This document shows, piece after piece, positions 13,151 to 26,716 of a stretch of 64,000 bases of DNA. How positions within the stretch are numbered: the stretch's first letter is position 1; each line of letters opens with the position of its first letter. The stretch covers positions 190,998 through 254,997 of the forward strand of contig WBMW01002323.1 of the NCBI GenBank assembly GCA_013396635.1, in the 5' to 3' direction. The position numbers and the translations under genes were made by a program. The notes beneath the pieces are model-generated. The model saw only the letters and a list, made by a program, of their open reading frames with translations. It had not been told where the DNA came from and made no database searches. Origin of the DNA: Penelope pileata (lineage: Eukaryota > Chordata > Aves > Galliformes > Cracidae).

Positions 13151-15663
13151 TCATCATCTTAACCATAAATGATGTCAAAGTCTATCTAGCAGTTTTTAAA
13201 GAAACTGTAGATTTCAGGTTTATTTTGGATGGCTGGCAGAGTAGTCAATGATCATAATTAAGGTATTTTTAGTATGCTCATAATTAGTGTCTCTGGCTTC
13301 TTTTAGTGTAATGCAATCCTGATAGTGCCACTGCAGGCATTTGCATGCAAAGCCAAATTAGTAAAAGCAGTACATGCTAACCAGAGAACTAGCATGGCCT
13401 GTCACATTTGGGCTGTCTTAAAAAGAATTTTTTCATTGTTTTTTATTTGTTTGGTTTTGTTTTAAAAGGTGTCACACTGGGAGCAAATTAGAATAGATGA
13501 GCCAGAAGCAGAGCTGTGTTTTAGGGGAGAAAACAGCATATTGATGCCTCAGCTCTGCTACTTGCCTCAACCCAGAGAAAGGTCTCAGTAGTAGCACAGC
13601 TCATTTCCACATAGCAACATCCACCTGGAGGGGACTAAACCAGGGATGTAGAAAAGCTCCTGTTTTCCGAGGTGGGGTCTGGGAAGAAAGGGAAGGCAGA
13701 TTTGTTCTTTGGGTTCCCTTCCTTGATACCAACAGGCTTCATGCACCTGTAAGGAGAAAGCAGGTTGGCGAGCTTGTTTGTGCTGTGACAGATGTGAGGG
13801 TGGTAAAATACAATTGTATTGGTGGCTATTGTGCTCCGCGAAAGATTCTTTTCAGGTCTGTCTGAAAAAATTGGGGTTAAACTGGTAAGTGTAATTCAAC
13901 TTGAAGTACTCACAAATGCAAGGTACAAAGCTATCCTGTTTGTTCCACTCCTCATAGTAATAGCATCATGGCAATGCTTTAATATGTGAAGAAAAGCTGA
14001 AATTTGTCAACAGCAGAGATGTATTCAATAGAGAGAAATGTGCAATATTAGAGATGTACAGGTTTGCCTGACATTTTAGAACTTCCAACCTAAATGTCCC
14101 CCAACTGAGCCAGAACTGTTTCAAAATGTTGAGTGAAGAATGAACTTCTGGACATGCAACCATGAACACGTTTCAGTAGGATAACCTATGAAAAATTTAC
14201 ATTTCAACATGCTTTTTGACAGGGAAGGAGGGCTTCCCCATTAATGTTCCAGCTGCATTTGTGCTTTTGGCAATTAGGATACTAAAACCCTTATCAGGGA
14301 GTGGCCATTGTGCTCTAAATTTACAGTCTGCCTTGTTTTCTTGTAATTTTTTTCTATGCATAATCTCAGAAAGTATCAAATTCAAACAAATGTAGAGCGA
14401 TAGAGAGAGAATAAGGAAGGCCTACTAAATATAAGTCTATCATAACTCATAACAGGGTTATAATATGCAGAACTGTTACCATATTTTGCAATATTCATAG
14501 CAACTGCTCAGAGATCAGTGTAAGACAGATAAAAGTAGATACATTTCTGCACAGCAGGTAGGGAATTTTTTTGAATTCATTGTCACAGAAGGCTGGGTTG
14601 ACAGACAGTGTAAGCAGATTCAGAAAGAGGTTAGAGAAAGTCATGGTCAACAGGTCTAAATACTGCATAGATACTAGAAAGAACAAGAGATGCACCCTTC
14701 AGCACCCCTGATGGCATGATTGCAGATGCTTGAGGAGCGCAGAGGGAATGGACCACAGGCAGTCACTACACTTGCATGCTTTCCCTCAGCAGCCTCTCCG
14801 GTTGTCGCTGGCAGCAGCAGCACGCTGGCCTGGGTGCTTGAGCATGTCTCATGTTCTTAACTCACTTCTGCCTGACTAATGAATTGTTTAGACCAGAATG
14901 TCTCAAAGCTTCCCAGCAGTGAAGGCAAGATTTAATTTTGTGGCTGTGACAGAGTTGCTGCTTGAGGCACCATCTTCCCGGAGAGTGGTGAGATGGCTTG
15001 AGGGCTGTGCCCAGCCACTGTGACGTGCTGACCACGGGCTGGCTGCCCAGGGATGGCTCTGCTGCTGCTGCTGAGCCAAACGAGCTGGCTCTGTTAATTA
15101 ACAGCTTTCCTGCCACTGCCCTGACACCCAGAGTATGTGCATCTGCTGCTCTAACCACTCTGCATAGGACTGCAGTCGGTATATTAAGATGTGACAAAGC
15201 TCTCTGAATAATTTCGGTCTAAGGCTCCTTTTCCCAGTTATTTGTTATCCTGTGGGTTTTTTCCCTAGGATATGCCATCTAAGCTCAATTTAAAATGTAA
15301 GTTTCATGCATTTCCACTGCACAGAAGTTGCTTTAACATGCCATTTGTGAAGGTAATGGTTTACGTTACAGCAGAAGCATTTCAGAGTTTCCACTCCTGG
15401 GATTACAGATTCGCAGTAAAGTGGTAAATGGGGAACAAGGAGTTTGCTAGGAAATTGAACACATCCACCTTAACAAATCAAAGCAAATCACACCTTAATG
15501 TTGAGAACTGTGTGGGACAATTTTTGTGCAACAGTGTGGACATTTTGATTCCCTGCTAGTATTAAGCAGAGAGGTGGTGTGTATTTTGTGTGCATGTGTT
15601 TTTAGACACCATGCTAGAAAGCACAATTAGGAAGAGAGCTATGACATATTTACAGTTAGGTAT

Positions 15664-16166
15664 AAATATGGCCCCTCACTACAAGAAGGGCGTTGAGTTG
15701 CTGGAACACATTCAGAGAAGCACAATGAAGTTGGTGAAGGGACTAGAAAACAAGACATATGATGAGCAGCTGAGGGAACTGGAGCTTTTTAATCTCGAGA
15801 AAAGTCTGAGAGAAGACCTCATCACTCTCTAACTACCTGAAAGGAGGTTGCAACAAAGAGGACATCTGTTGCTTTTCTCAAGTGACCAGTGACAGGACAT
15901 GAGGCAACAGCCTCACGTTGTGCCGGGGTTGGGGGGGGGGGGTTAGATTAGATATCAGGAGGAGTTCCTTCATGAAAAGGTTGGCTAGGCATTGGAACAG
16001 GCTGCCCAGGGAAGTGGTGGAGTCCCTATCCCTGCAAGTATTCAAGAGATGTGTGGATATGGTGCTTAGGGACATGGTTTAGTGATGAACTTGGAAGTGT
16101 TAGGTGATGGTTGGACTTATTAATCTTAAGGGTCTTTTCCAACCTAAATAATTCTATGATTCTATA
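15664..16166 (+). mobile_element. CR1 LINE, 5'-truncated, with tail
   Basis: It contains the CR1 blocks GAGTTGCTGGAACACATTC, GAACAGGCTGCCCAGGGAAG and TTCCAACCTAAATAATTC, and ends in the octamer tail ATTCTATGATTCTAT near 16151-16165. Its ORF2 C-terminal frame is open to about 15832 and then breaks. A run of 12 G (15931-15942) interrupts it. Confidence 0.88.
15931..15942 (+). repeat. Poly-G run inside a CR1
   Basis: Twelve consecutive G within the 15664-16166 CR1 copy, a probable slippage expansion. Confidence 0.85.
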
Positions 16167-16235
16167 TATGTATATATTTTTTTTAAATCACAATGTTAGA
16201 GAAGACACAGTCTAAATAAGTTTTGTAAGTTCTCC

Positions 16236-16912
16236 CTGCGGCGAAGGACTTGGGGGTCCTGGTGGATGAAAAGCAGGACATGAGCCAGCAGTGTGTGCTT
16301 GCAGCCAACAGTACCCTGGACTGCATCAAAAGAGGGGTGGCAGCAGGGAGAGGGAGGGGATTGTCCCCCTCTACTCTGCTCTTGTGAGGCCTCATCTGGA
16401 GTACAGTGTCCAGGCCTGGGGCCCCTAGCACAAGAAGAATGTGGAGCTGTTGGAGCGAATCCAGAGGAGGGCCATGAAGTTGATCAGAGTGCTAGAGCAC
16501 CTCTTCTGTGAGGAAAGGTTGAGGGAGCCGGGCTTGTTCAGCCTGGAGAAGTGAAGGCTTCGGAGAGACCTCATTGCAACCTTCCAGTACTTGAAGGGAG
16601 CTTACAAGCGGGAGGGGAACCAACTTTTTACACAGTTTACTAGTGATAGGACACATGGGAATGGCTTTAAACTGAAAAAGGGAGATTTAGCTTAGATGTT
16701 AGGAAGGAATTTTTCTCTGGGAGGGTGATGAGGCACTGGCACAGGCTGCCCAGAGAAGCTGTGGATGCCCCATCCCTGGAGTTGCTCAAGGCCAGGTTGG
16801 ATTGGCCCTGGGCAGCCTGACCTGGGGGCTGGCAGCCCTGCCCATGGCAGGGGCTTGGAGCTGGGTGGGCTTTAATGTCCCTTCCAACCTAAGCCATTCT
16901 GTGATTCTATAG
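16236..16912 (+). mobile_element. CR1 LINE, 5'-truncated, with tail
   Basis: This second copy starts about 70 bp after the previous one ends, in the same orientation. It carries ACTTGGGGGTCCTGGTGGA, GCCTGGAGAAGTGAAGGCTT, CACAGGCTGCCCAGAGAAGC and CTTCCAACCTAAGCC, and ends CATTCTGTGATTCTAT near 16910. It is closer to the consensus I remember than its neighbour, which suggests a younger insertion. Frameshifts and stops disable ORF2. Confidence 0.9.
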
Positions 16913-18307
16913 TAATGTAAGGTGTCATCCAAATGTTACTGAAATCTCTATAAATCTCTGATACTTTTCAAGAGAAATACAAGGTCTAGTATTCTTACCA
17001 AGTAGAAAGTAATATAAGATAAGCAGCATTAAGTTCCTTTCAGAAAACTTTACTTTGTTTATATGTTGTATAATTTAGAAGAAAAGTATGAAATTGCAGT
17101 CATTGGGACTATTGTTCTTTGTGTAAAGCCACAGTTTAACAAAATATCTCTGCTTAGGTATTTATGTTTAATTCTTTTTCTTAACACTCATTTAATAAGT
17201 TTTAAACAGTAAATTAATCAAATTAAATATTTATTCAGCAATGCTAGCAACTAAGTAGGCATTTGCTGATTTTAGAAAAGAATTTTACATTTTGTTTTAT
17301 CATTTATTAGTTAGTAATAAAACTGCATACTTTTGTAGGAAAATATAATGTAACATTCTGCTACAAAATAAATTGCAGATCTAGAACTGCTGTTGACAGA
17401 AACTACTTAAGTAGTGTACCCTAAAGAAAGGAATTGATGTTTGGGTTAAAGTGTACAAAGCTAGCAGGTAGAAATAACAGTGAATTTTTAGGCTATGAAT
17501 ATCTTGCTTTAGTAACTAGTATCTAAGGAGTTGGTATGCTCTATCTGCAAAATAGTATTTGATAAGCCAGCTTTCCATTCCTAATTGTGGACCTTTTTGG
17601 TGTTCTTCATTTAAATTTGGGAGTGGATCTTATTACATGCAGGTAAAGACTGCTTACAAGTAATCAATACTTGCTGATGTCTATTAGGCAAATCCTTTGA
17701 ACTGTGGAGCTTCTTGAGAGTCTTTGGGAAAAATTTAAGTATCAGTTGCCAGTGGGAAGATCTGTGGCAAGTTGTAAAACAGACAGTTCCCTTCTCTGCT
17801 GTGTCGTTAACTTGGCTAGGGGGTTATCATCATCAGTACTTTGCCTCTGGTCTGACTTGAGGTCGCCAGGTGTAAGAGGAAAGGTCTCACTGAAAGCAAA
17901 TCCAGGATTTTGAGTCAAATCTTATATTGCTTGTGATAATGTTTGTAACAAGCAGTTATTCAAGGGAAGGATGCAGAAAGGGTGGAAAAAGGGATGGGCT
18001 GTGACACGGTACAGCAACAGAAACAAATTTAGATTGTGTGTAAGATGTGCTGCTTTGTGACTGATATTCCTAGTTCAGGAAAAACGCTCAGTACGTGCAA
18101 GTACACTTGTGAATGTGAATAGCCTAAATAATTTAAGAATCCATTTACAAACCACTTACATCTACCTCAGCCTGTTCGCATGATTTCTGATGCCTGTCAG
18201 CTGCACAGGACCACCCTGCTCATCACACAGAGAGCTGTTCCCACATAGCTTGCCAAATGTCTTGCCAAACTGTGTACCCTGAAACCTCACTAGCACTTTA
18301 TTCTTGC

Positions 18308-18336
18308 TATTATTATTGTTATTGTTGTTATTATTT
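18308..18336 (+). repeat. (ATT/GTT)n simple repeat
   Basis: TATTATTATTG-type trinucleotide run. On the reverse strand it gives a short polyasparagine tract in a chance open frame. Confidence 0.85.
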
Positions 18337-18602
18337 AGGAAGGACCTTGGCCTGTTCCAATACTCTTCTGTTTCCTTTTTTGTTCCTCTTCTTTTTCTGC
18401 CTGTTCCTTCACTTTCTTTAGTAGTTCCCATCTGGTAGTAGATGGTGAGGTTGTAATAAATTCTCATTATATCCAGTAACTCAAATTATCATTGAGTATT
18501 CTTTGATGGCAGGGTATTATCCATAAGTTAATGTTTGTGATATATGTGTTGCATATACATGCTTCATGTATCTGAATAAATGTCTTGCCTTGGATCCAAC
18601 AG

Positions 18603-18781
18603 GCCAGAACCAGTATTGTGGACAAAGGATGGTGGAGAACTGCCAGATCCAGAGCGAATGGTTGTCAACGGCAGGGTCCTAAGCATCAGTTTCCTAAACA
18701 AAACAGACAATGGCACATATCGATGTGAAGCAAAAAATCCTATTGGCCGAAACAGTACAGAATATGTTCTGATAGTACATG
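18603..18781 (+). CDS. CADM2: CADM2 internal exon: most of the third Ig-like domain
   Basis: This exon encodes part of cell adhesion molecule 2, a type I membrane protein of neurons that adheres to CADM partners across the synaptic cleft or along axons. An AG at 18601-18602 precedes it and a consensus donor (G|GTGAGT) follows 18781. Its 179 bp are one base finishing a codon, 59 whole codons and one base opening the next, so it begins in phase 2 and ends in phase 1. The protein begins PEPVLWTKDGGELPDP. Trp6 is the Ig core tryptophan. Residues 35-41 (DNGTYRC) are the Ig F-strand signature, with Cys41 as the second disulfide cysteine; its partner must lie in the previous exon. Asn32 (NKT), Asn36 (NGT) and Asn50 (NST) are N-glycosylation sites. 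The acceptor's pyrimidine tract is weak. CADM1, CADM3 and CADM4 fit worse at the WTKDG and EYVLIVH stretches, and the next exon settles the choice. Confidence 0.93.
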
Positions 18782-20763
18782 GTGAGTGCATTCTCTTGAG
18801 TTCTTCGGTGCATGTTGCACATATGTAGCATTTCGGGAAGATCATTAATGAAATAGCAGGAAAAAGGCAGAAGTATAATAGCACTTGTATTGATGTTATC
18901 TTCTAGTTGTAGTGTGCATGCTTACTTCCTTCTATTGAACTCCTCTCTTCATACAGTTTAAACACAATACAAAGTTAAATACAAGTTAAACACAAGCATC
19001 TTAAAAATGTTTTGCAGTACGTTGGATACTGTTGAATACTTTCCTCAAGCACATACTGTATAGCTAAAAGTGGTTACAGAAGTGTGGGAAAGGGTATTTG
19101 GAAAGACCAGACAGAACACAGAGGTTATAGCTTGCTACGGGGGAAATCCAGCTTATACGAGTTAGCTGATCATCAGCATCTGACTTATTTTTAAAATCAG
19201 TCCTTAAAGATATGTTCAGCTCTAAATTCATGATTCTTCTTCCAATGAAACTGGTAAATAAGACTCCTGTTAAATTGCAGTTTCTTTATTTTTCTTGATT
19301 AATTAGGCAACAGTATGTGTCATGTTAAAAAATAGCAGGCTTTTATATTAATCATGAACTAACTCGGAGGAACTATAATAAAATGTTAGCATTTACTTTT
19401 AGAACAGCTTTACAGTAAGGATTTGACAGTCTCAAATCATCAAGTTTGTCTTATCGCGGATGTACGTGTGATGTTCCCTAGAAAATTATTGAACTTTAAC
19501 CTAAGTGAACGAAGAGGGGAAAGTTCACTCTCTCTGTACTTCACCACGGTACTATTTTCTCCTAGTTTTCACACAAAAGCAACTTTTTATGACTATGACA
19601 AAAATAAAATGAAACAATCTTAATGCAAATTATAGTCTGTAAATAGAAATGGAAACTATGTAGGTTTTATTCAGCTCATAATGACTTCAGACATAATAAA
19701 TATGTTTCTTGCTGTTTGCAAGCTCTGAAAAATGTTTTTCAGTACAGGCTTAACCTACCCTTTGGTATTTGGCAGAAAACTTGTAATAAATGCTACTTTC
19801 AGCTTTCAGTAATGAGCTGTTTCTTAGGGCTGTTGATGAAATGTGATTTATCAAAAGAACTCCTTAGATTGCTTTTCATTTCTCTTAAAGTTCAATATTA
19901 GTTTAGGTAGCTTTAAAGACAGAAGTAAGGAGGAGGTCTTTGCATGAGGAGCGCGGAGCCCATACTGCTGTGTGAGTATTTCTGTATTAAAGACAAACGG
20001 AAAAACTAAACCCCCTAACCTCTACTTACATTGATTACTACAAAAACAAAAAATTCTTTTGCATCCCAGAGGTGGTGATGTATTGGTTGTTGGCTGCATG
20101 TAGGAAGTGCACCGCCTTGGATGAAGTAGTGGCTTCCTTGCTTACCAAATACTGGAATTTCTATCATTTGTGATAATTTTTGAAAACATAGCCTTTTGTA
20201 GAGGTAGATCTTCCATCGTTGCTGACTTTGCGATATACCACTATCAAAGACTATTTCTCAATCATCTCCTATGTTTCTTTCATGTAGTGGCACGCCCCAT
20301 GTTTATCCGAGTATCTTGCAACAATTTCATGGCAGTTTGTAAAGTCATTCATTATCAGGAAGGCATTCTGTTGTGTGGCAACACATTAGGCATGTGATCA
20401 GGTTTAGCTTGAACATTGCTGACCTTTTCTGCTATCAGTACTGGCGTTTTCCTAATTGCATTTGTGCAATTCTAGTGTTAGAACTACGAAAAATAAATGT
20501 CAGGTGCTTCCTAGATTTCTGTAACAATGACAGTAGTGTGACGGAGTATGTGTTGGTGTTTAGTGCTTAACAACTTACTGCATTTCTGAGTTTTTGAGTT
20601 TGTTTTAAACATGGAAGAGACTGACACAATTATTTGCTGAGTTGTAACACAATTGGTTGTATAGATCAATTTAGACAGTGTCTTACCCTTTCTTTAGTTC
20701 ATTGGATTCCTGAATGTCCCTAGTAGAACATAATCCTCTCAAAACAATTCATTATTATCATTT

Positions 20764-20781
20764 TCTCTCTCTCTTTCTCTC
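20764..20781 (+). repeat. (CT)n simple repeat
   Basis: TCTCTCTCTCTTTCTCTC, one interruption. Confidence 0.8.
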
Positions 20782-21726
20782 GTTCTGCTAACAAAACTAC
20801 TTTTTAGCATTTTCTGAGATGCATTCCTCCATTTAACAGAGAATGTATTTTCTCTGTATCTTCCAAAATATATCTGGGAGCATCCTTTTATTTGCCATCC
20901 CTTTCCCTTTGCCTGAATGTAATTTTTTGGACCTGCTCCTTCTGATGCAGCAGATTTATCACATAAACATACTTTCTTACCTTGAATCTTAGGTGTCTAA
21001 TACTGGCACATGCCAGATGCAATGTTAGAGGAGGTATATTTATAAATACGTGGGAGAGGAGATGGAAGGAATCTGCAGGAGAGAATCTCTCTTCCCAAGA
21101 GATTCTTTGAAATTGCAAGGCAAGGAAGTAAGGTCTAGGAGAAGTTACCTACCAAATCCATATGGAGTAAGGTGTAAGTGCCCAGAGTGCTGTTAGCCAC
21201 TGCCCATAATGGAGCCTCTGGAAGTCCAGCTCTACAGTGTTAAACAACGAACAGATTTATCTAGTAAACTCTCCAGCCCAGAGAAGTTAGAGTGATGGAG
21301 AGAAAGAATGATAATCATATCCCCAAGCTTAGGGAGATACCTTGGCTGACTCAGTTTTGCCAGATGAGGTTGTGTAAGAAGGCAGGGAATATCAGTGGAA
21401 GGTATTCTCTACAGAGGCAGAGAAATGTAATCTGGTTCATAACTTTTCCTTTTTTTGTCCATAGTGTGATTCCTTCTACATTCTTTCCACTTCAACACAT
21501 TTTCTTTCTTCTGTTCATTAAGGTTTGAAAAGTTCCATATGGCTTCAATTCCTTTTTTCATCCATGGAGTTCCTCTCTCAACAGGACTCTATCTACTAAT
21601 TCCCTCAATTCCTAAAGTTATCTTCCTAACTCAGAAGAGATATAGACAGCTCTAGTGTGAAGAAAAGCTCACCTAAAAACGAAAAATGTAGTTTATCATA
21701 ATTAGAGATAAAGTGTAAGGAAAGTT

Positions 21727-21745
21727 TATATATATATATATATAT
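21727..21745 (+). repeat. (TA)n simple repeat
   Basis: About nine uninterrupted TA units. Confidence 0.9.
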
Positions 21746-23761
21746 TAATTATACAAACCAAGAAAAGAGTGTCTAATGCCTTTGCCAACGTAGACAAAAT
21801 ATTATAGAGAAAAGTAATATTTTTTCCACTGTAAATGACAATGAGGTAATAAATATTGCTATAAGCAGATAAATGGCAATGTATAATATAAATAGCATCT
21901 GATAACATAAAAAGTCTTTTTATATTTGTAGTGCAATTAAAGAAATCAGACTTCAGAGAAAGTGAATGTATTTAAATCAGGTAAAAGGCATTGACTATTA
22001 AATGTGCTCATGCTGCTTTGCTGAATCAATACACCTGCTACTTTCATTTTTCTTAACTTCTGTTATTAATAATAAATGTCAAGAAAACATTTCATGAAGG
22101 AGTAAGGTAGGCACAAAGTCAGGCTTTATAGGCAGCAGTGCAAAGACAAGACGTAGTTTGCTCAAACATTTGTCTCTTGCAATAACAAAGGCACAAGCTT
22201 TAATGCCTGTAGCTGTTGTCATTTCTGTATTCTAATTGGCGAGCTTAGTGCTTTAGAAGTGCGCATTCTGGTTAGATATATTACATCCTTCCTTTGGTAA
22301 TAGGCTGCAGGCAATTTTCACTCTCTTTCAATTTATTAAGAATTTTTGTTTACCTTTGTCCAAAAACTAGTCATTAATCATCAGTAAGCAGAGCTAACTC
22401 TCAAACTCATGGTGCTCAACTCAAAAAACATAAATTCTACTGGCAAAGCTCATATATAGCAGTAATATAGCTACAGTTGAGAGGTGATGTGGTCCATCAT
22501 GGTCAAACAGAAGGCACAGCTGCAATGTATGTAGCTGCAGTTCATGACCTTTGGATGTCACTGCTGAAGACTTGGTTCAACATCACATTGAATAGGTGAC
22601 AGAAGTCCACATCGCTGGGAAATATTCTTAATGGAAGGACCAGCATTTTGTAATTTGCATACCTAGTGGATATAAACTACCTGGGTGAAATACCCTGATT
22701 TACTAACTTAAAGCCATATGTTCAATTAAGAGAAATACTCAGAGCAATAATGTGACATATATCAATTATCTATGAAAGAAATATGGTAATTGACATGAAT
22801 AAGTAGCTATGGATGGTCAATTATACATGCAGTAGAAAGATTGAGCCAGGAACTCAATATGTCTGGAGGATAGAAAGCAGCATACCATATTTCTTTGACT
22901 TCACCCTCTCAATTTTATTTGTTTTTATGTGGACAAGATATTTTTCTGCAAATAAAGGCAACTGAACAACTGCGTTATATCCTTGTTAATGTTTTGAAGT
23001 GTAACTTCAAGCATAAAATCTCCTACAACATGCAGGACCAAAGGTCCCCCTGCACCTCTCCTCTGGACTGTGATGTATTTATCTTCCATGTGCATGTTCA
23101 GTCCCATATCAAAACATTTATCATCTTGGCTTTCACAGTAGCCTGTGGCAACAAGTTTCTGAATTGGATTATGTGCTTTGAGGGAAAAGTGTTCTCTTTT
23201 GTCTGTTTCAACCTGCTGGTTGAGCTCTTCATTTCTTAATTTTCCAATCTACTTGGCTTCTTTTGCTGTTTCTGCTGTAAGTATTGAAAATCTCACTGTG
23301 ATGGCTGATCACATTTGCATTCTGATGGCTTTTTCTCATCCTTCTTACCATCAACTTTGTAGTTTCTTTCAAATCCCAGTACACCTCCTGTTATAAAGTA
23401 TCCCACCTGGGTGACTGACTTGTGTCCTGTCCTAAGTCCCACAGCTGTTCTTACTGTAATATTCCAATTTCCACCTTCATTTTGCCATTTTCCAGTTGAA
23501 TCACTGCATTGCAGCTAAAATCACTTTCATTTTCATGCAACTTCCATTCACTAGGTTCTCAGGTATTTCCACCTATTTGTCAATGTCTCACTAATTTTGA
23601 TCTTAGACTATTCGTATTTCTCAGATTCCTGTCTCTTTTATCCAGACTCTACTTCTTTTGTGGTCTTCCTTACTTAATTTTTATTCTAGTAGTATATCTC
23701 TTTGGTTGACAGTTCTTCGTATCTGGAAGAAGTCTATGCCAAATTTGCACCAGTCAGATTA

Positions 23762-23778
23762 TTTTTTTTTTTTTTTTN
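23762..23778 (+). repeat. Poly-T run ending in an unresolved base
   Basis: Sixteen T followed by N at 23778; run length is probably uncertain in the assembly. Confidence 0.85.
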
Positions 23779-26547
23779 CTATTCCCACATATATCCTAAC
23801 TCTACCTCCACGTATGTTTTATTACAGAAGTTTACCTTCTGAGGCCACCCATAATTACAGCACCACGAACTTTTTCTGTTATGCAAGTTTATTTTTAAAT
23901 TGGTAAAAACTCTGTGAAATCCAAAACACATCTGAAATCAAACTCTATTACCTCTATCTGCTTTAAACTCCTTTATCTTTTGCCCACTGACATATTTTTA
24001 TTACATTTTATTTCTATTTTGAAGTTGGCATAGAAGACCCTTTATTTCTCACTTGTACACACCTCCCACTCTATGAAAGTAAACGTTGAGTCTTAACAGA
24101 AATTTGAATTAAGTCTGAGAAGGTGCAATTTTTTTTCATTTCCTTGGAAAACAGGATATCAGATAGGCAACGGATCTCCTGGTTTGCAAATATTTTCACT
24201 ACAGGCCTCTGATAAATCTTGTAGACTGGTTTTTGGACACCTTTTTCTCTTAAACATGTTTGAAAAAACATGAAAAAAAAATCAGTGCCGGGTAGGGAAA
24301 GGTGGGAAATAAAAGAAGGAATGAGAGACACCCACACAGAGCAGCAGGCTCAACAGTAATCTAGTTGCCCTTCATTTTGGTGTTAAGATCCTAGGTTTTA
24401 AGGTAGCTGGGCAATTTCTAAAGTTGCCTCTTCTATAGTTCCTGAGATGAAACAAACATCTCACTTACAGACACGTCTCAGAGAAGAGACTTTTCTTGCC
24501 TGTGGGAAAATCCTACCCTTTCACTGAACAAAGCTTGGGCTTCTGAAAAGAGAATTGAGCAGACTTGTGATGTAATGGAGCAATAATAGCCTGTAAAGCT
24601 ACAATAGAGGGTGTTTTTACTAAAAACTAACTTTACTCCCACAGCAATCAAGGCATATCAAGATTATGAATCTCAGAAGACCACTTAGGACTTCATTTGA
24701 AATTCTGTGTATGTGAATATCTATACTTTTTAGTTTTGAGATTTTTTATCTGTGTTTGAATTAAAAGAAAGAGGGTGTCTCAGTTCTGAGTCCTTAGAAC
24801 AGAGGTGAAAAGAACAGTTTTTCCTATTTCCATCTTTTAAAAAGTAAAAATAAAATAAAAAAAGTAGATAAGACAACTCACTGACAGAGGAATTTGAGCT
24901 TTCAGCTGAAAAATGAATAAAAGGATGCTCTTGAAGGCTTTCCCCACCTCAAAAATGTAAAAAAAGATTTGATAGCTCCACATTGAGCCTTCCTTCCCCC
25001 AAAACTCTTTCTTTAGTTTTCCTCTGTTTTCATGCAAAAGCTGAGGCATAGAGGAATTAGATTGCACTGTGGCAGTCCTGAGAAAGTAACTCAGTAAAAA
25101 CTCTATGCTAAAGGTAGCAGGTAGCATAAGCACAGAGAGAGTTTTATTCATGTGATATTCTGCAAAACGGAGCCTTTCAAATTGTGTCGAACTATTTTGA
25201 TTTTGCACGTACATCAACATTTTAAAGTGACATCAAAGTGTTAAGTCAGTATCATAATGTTAAAATTAACTTCTTCAAAAGATTCCAAGCAGTGCTAAAC
25301 AGATGGCCTAGACCTGAAAGCACGGTTTATCTGAATACTGCACAATCAGATGAAGTAAGAAGTCATTGGGTAATATAGATTTTATTATTGGACTAAAGAG
25401 GTATACTGTTTATTTGATGTTTTCAGGTATAAGAGGTCTGTCAAGAAACTTATGGTGGACTTGTTGGCTTAATTTTATGGATGAATTGGCTGGCTGTTAT
25501 CCCTGAGCACTCAACAAGGCGGCTACTTTGAAATTGCTTTTTGTTGATAAATACTTGCACAGTGGGGCCTATAGTTGAGCTGTATGAACTGATATTTCTT
25601 CATTTATGGTGGCTTTAGAAAAATAAGATACATTTTTTCTTTTCTTTCAGATAAGCTCAAAATTATTTTGTAAAGGTCAAGAAAATAACATTCCAGACCA
25701 TAGTAATGCTTTTGGAGAATCTGTTTAACACTTAACAGTTTTACATTAAAATACTGGTTGTGATGAAAGAAAAGTTTTAAAATGGTAATTTTGTTAGATA
25801 ACATGATTTGTTTTTAAATGGAATACTAACTGAAATTACTGAATCCAAAGTATTTCTGTTTACATAAATCTGAATTTGTTCTGCTTTTACCTTTTTGTTT
25901 TATTTTCCTAGTGGATGTAGCAGGAGCTCTCTCCAGCACTAATTTTTAACTACCTATTTTAACATATACAGCTCATTCCTATTTGAATGGAAGTTATCAA
26001 TGTGCTTATTCTAAAAACCTGTAGCTTTGGATCATGTCTTTAATAATACATAGCACCTGAGGAAGTTTAATTTTTATGTACATGTGTAATTGGCTAATGT
26101 GATAGTTCTTGATTTGGGCTCTCTGTGTGATTTCTGGAAAGGAAAATATTGTGTACTGGTTTTGAATTGTAATGAGGTTTCCACTCCATACACAATATAC
26201 ATAAAATTAATATTTTGGATGCTTGTATGTGAGTAGAGCATCTACAGTGAAGTACTTCTTTAACTACATATGCTAGATATAGTACTGTTACTCTTTTGAA
26301 CAGAACTTTTAAGTAATCATTGAGGTGTACTTCTCAAATAGTATTGAGTTTATTATCACTCTGATTTGCTTTAATGGCACGGATTGCTCTCTAATTTTTC
26401 TGGACTTCAAGCTTTGCTATTGCTTGCCTCTAACATTCTTGAAATTCAGTCGAGCTTTTTCAGGTGACTGCAGAATTACCCCATGAATATCATGCAGTCT
26501 TCATGAAGAAAATAAGACTGTTAACAGAATAATTTCACTTGAGACTG

Positions 26548-26716
26548 ATGATGGATGCCCCGTCCCTGGGGATGTTCAAGGCCAGGTTGGATGGGGCCCT
26601 GGGCAGCGTGATCTAGTACCAAATCTGGAGGTTGGCAGTCCTACCTGCAGCAGGGTGGCTGGAGCTTGATAATCCTTGCGGTCCCTTCCAACCAAGGCCG
26701 TTCCATGATTCTATGA
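26548..26716 (+). mobile_element. CR1 LINE 3' end, strongly 5'-truncated
   Basis: It runs from GGATGCCCCGTCCCTGGGG through CAAGGCCAGGTTGGATGGG and GGTCCCTTCCAACCAAGGCC to the tail CCATGATTCTATGA. Only the last about 170 bp of CR1 are present. Confidence 0.88.

Larger units (their letters stand above)
1..18602 (+). other. CADM2: CADM2 intron upstream of the Ig3 exon (3' part)
   Basis: This is intronic sequence ending at the AG at 18601-18602; its 5' end lies before the window. Repeats listed separately occupy about 870-1665, 2238-2290, 6314-6858, 7320-7857, 12811-13150, 15664-16166 and 16236-16912. The rest (1-870, 1666-2237, 2291-5185, 5224-6313, 6859-7319, 7858-12810, 13151-15663, 16913-18602) is AT-rich DNA with no exon, RNA gene or repeat I can name. 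A locally GC-richer block lies at about 14980-15165, with a short GCT run. Small open frames here have no family signature. Confidence 0.85.

Noticed and set aside
12801..13178. 125-codon reverse-strand frame as a host gene
   Set aside because: It is a remnant of CR1 ORF2, recognisable by KRRLQENL and HWHRLPREV, not an independent gene.
18564..18884. Reverse-strand 106-codon frame opposite the Ig3 exon
   Set aside because: It is the antisense shadow of a true exon and shows no family features.
22895..23239. 114-codon forward frame
   Set aside because: It is a Phe/Leu/Cys-rich translation of T-rich intron with no domain or splice context.
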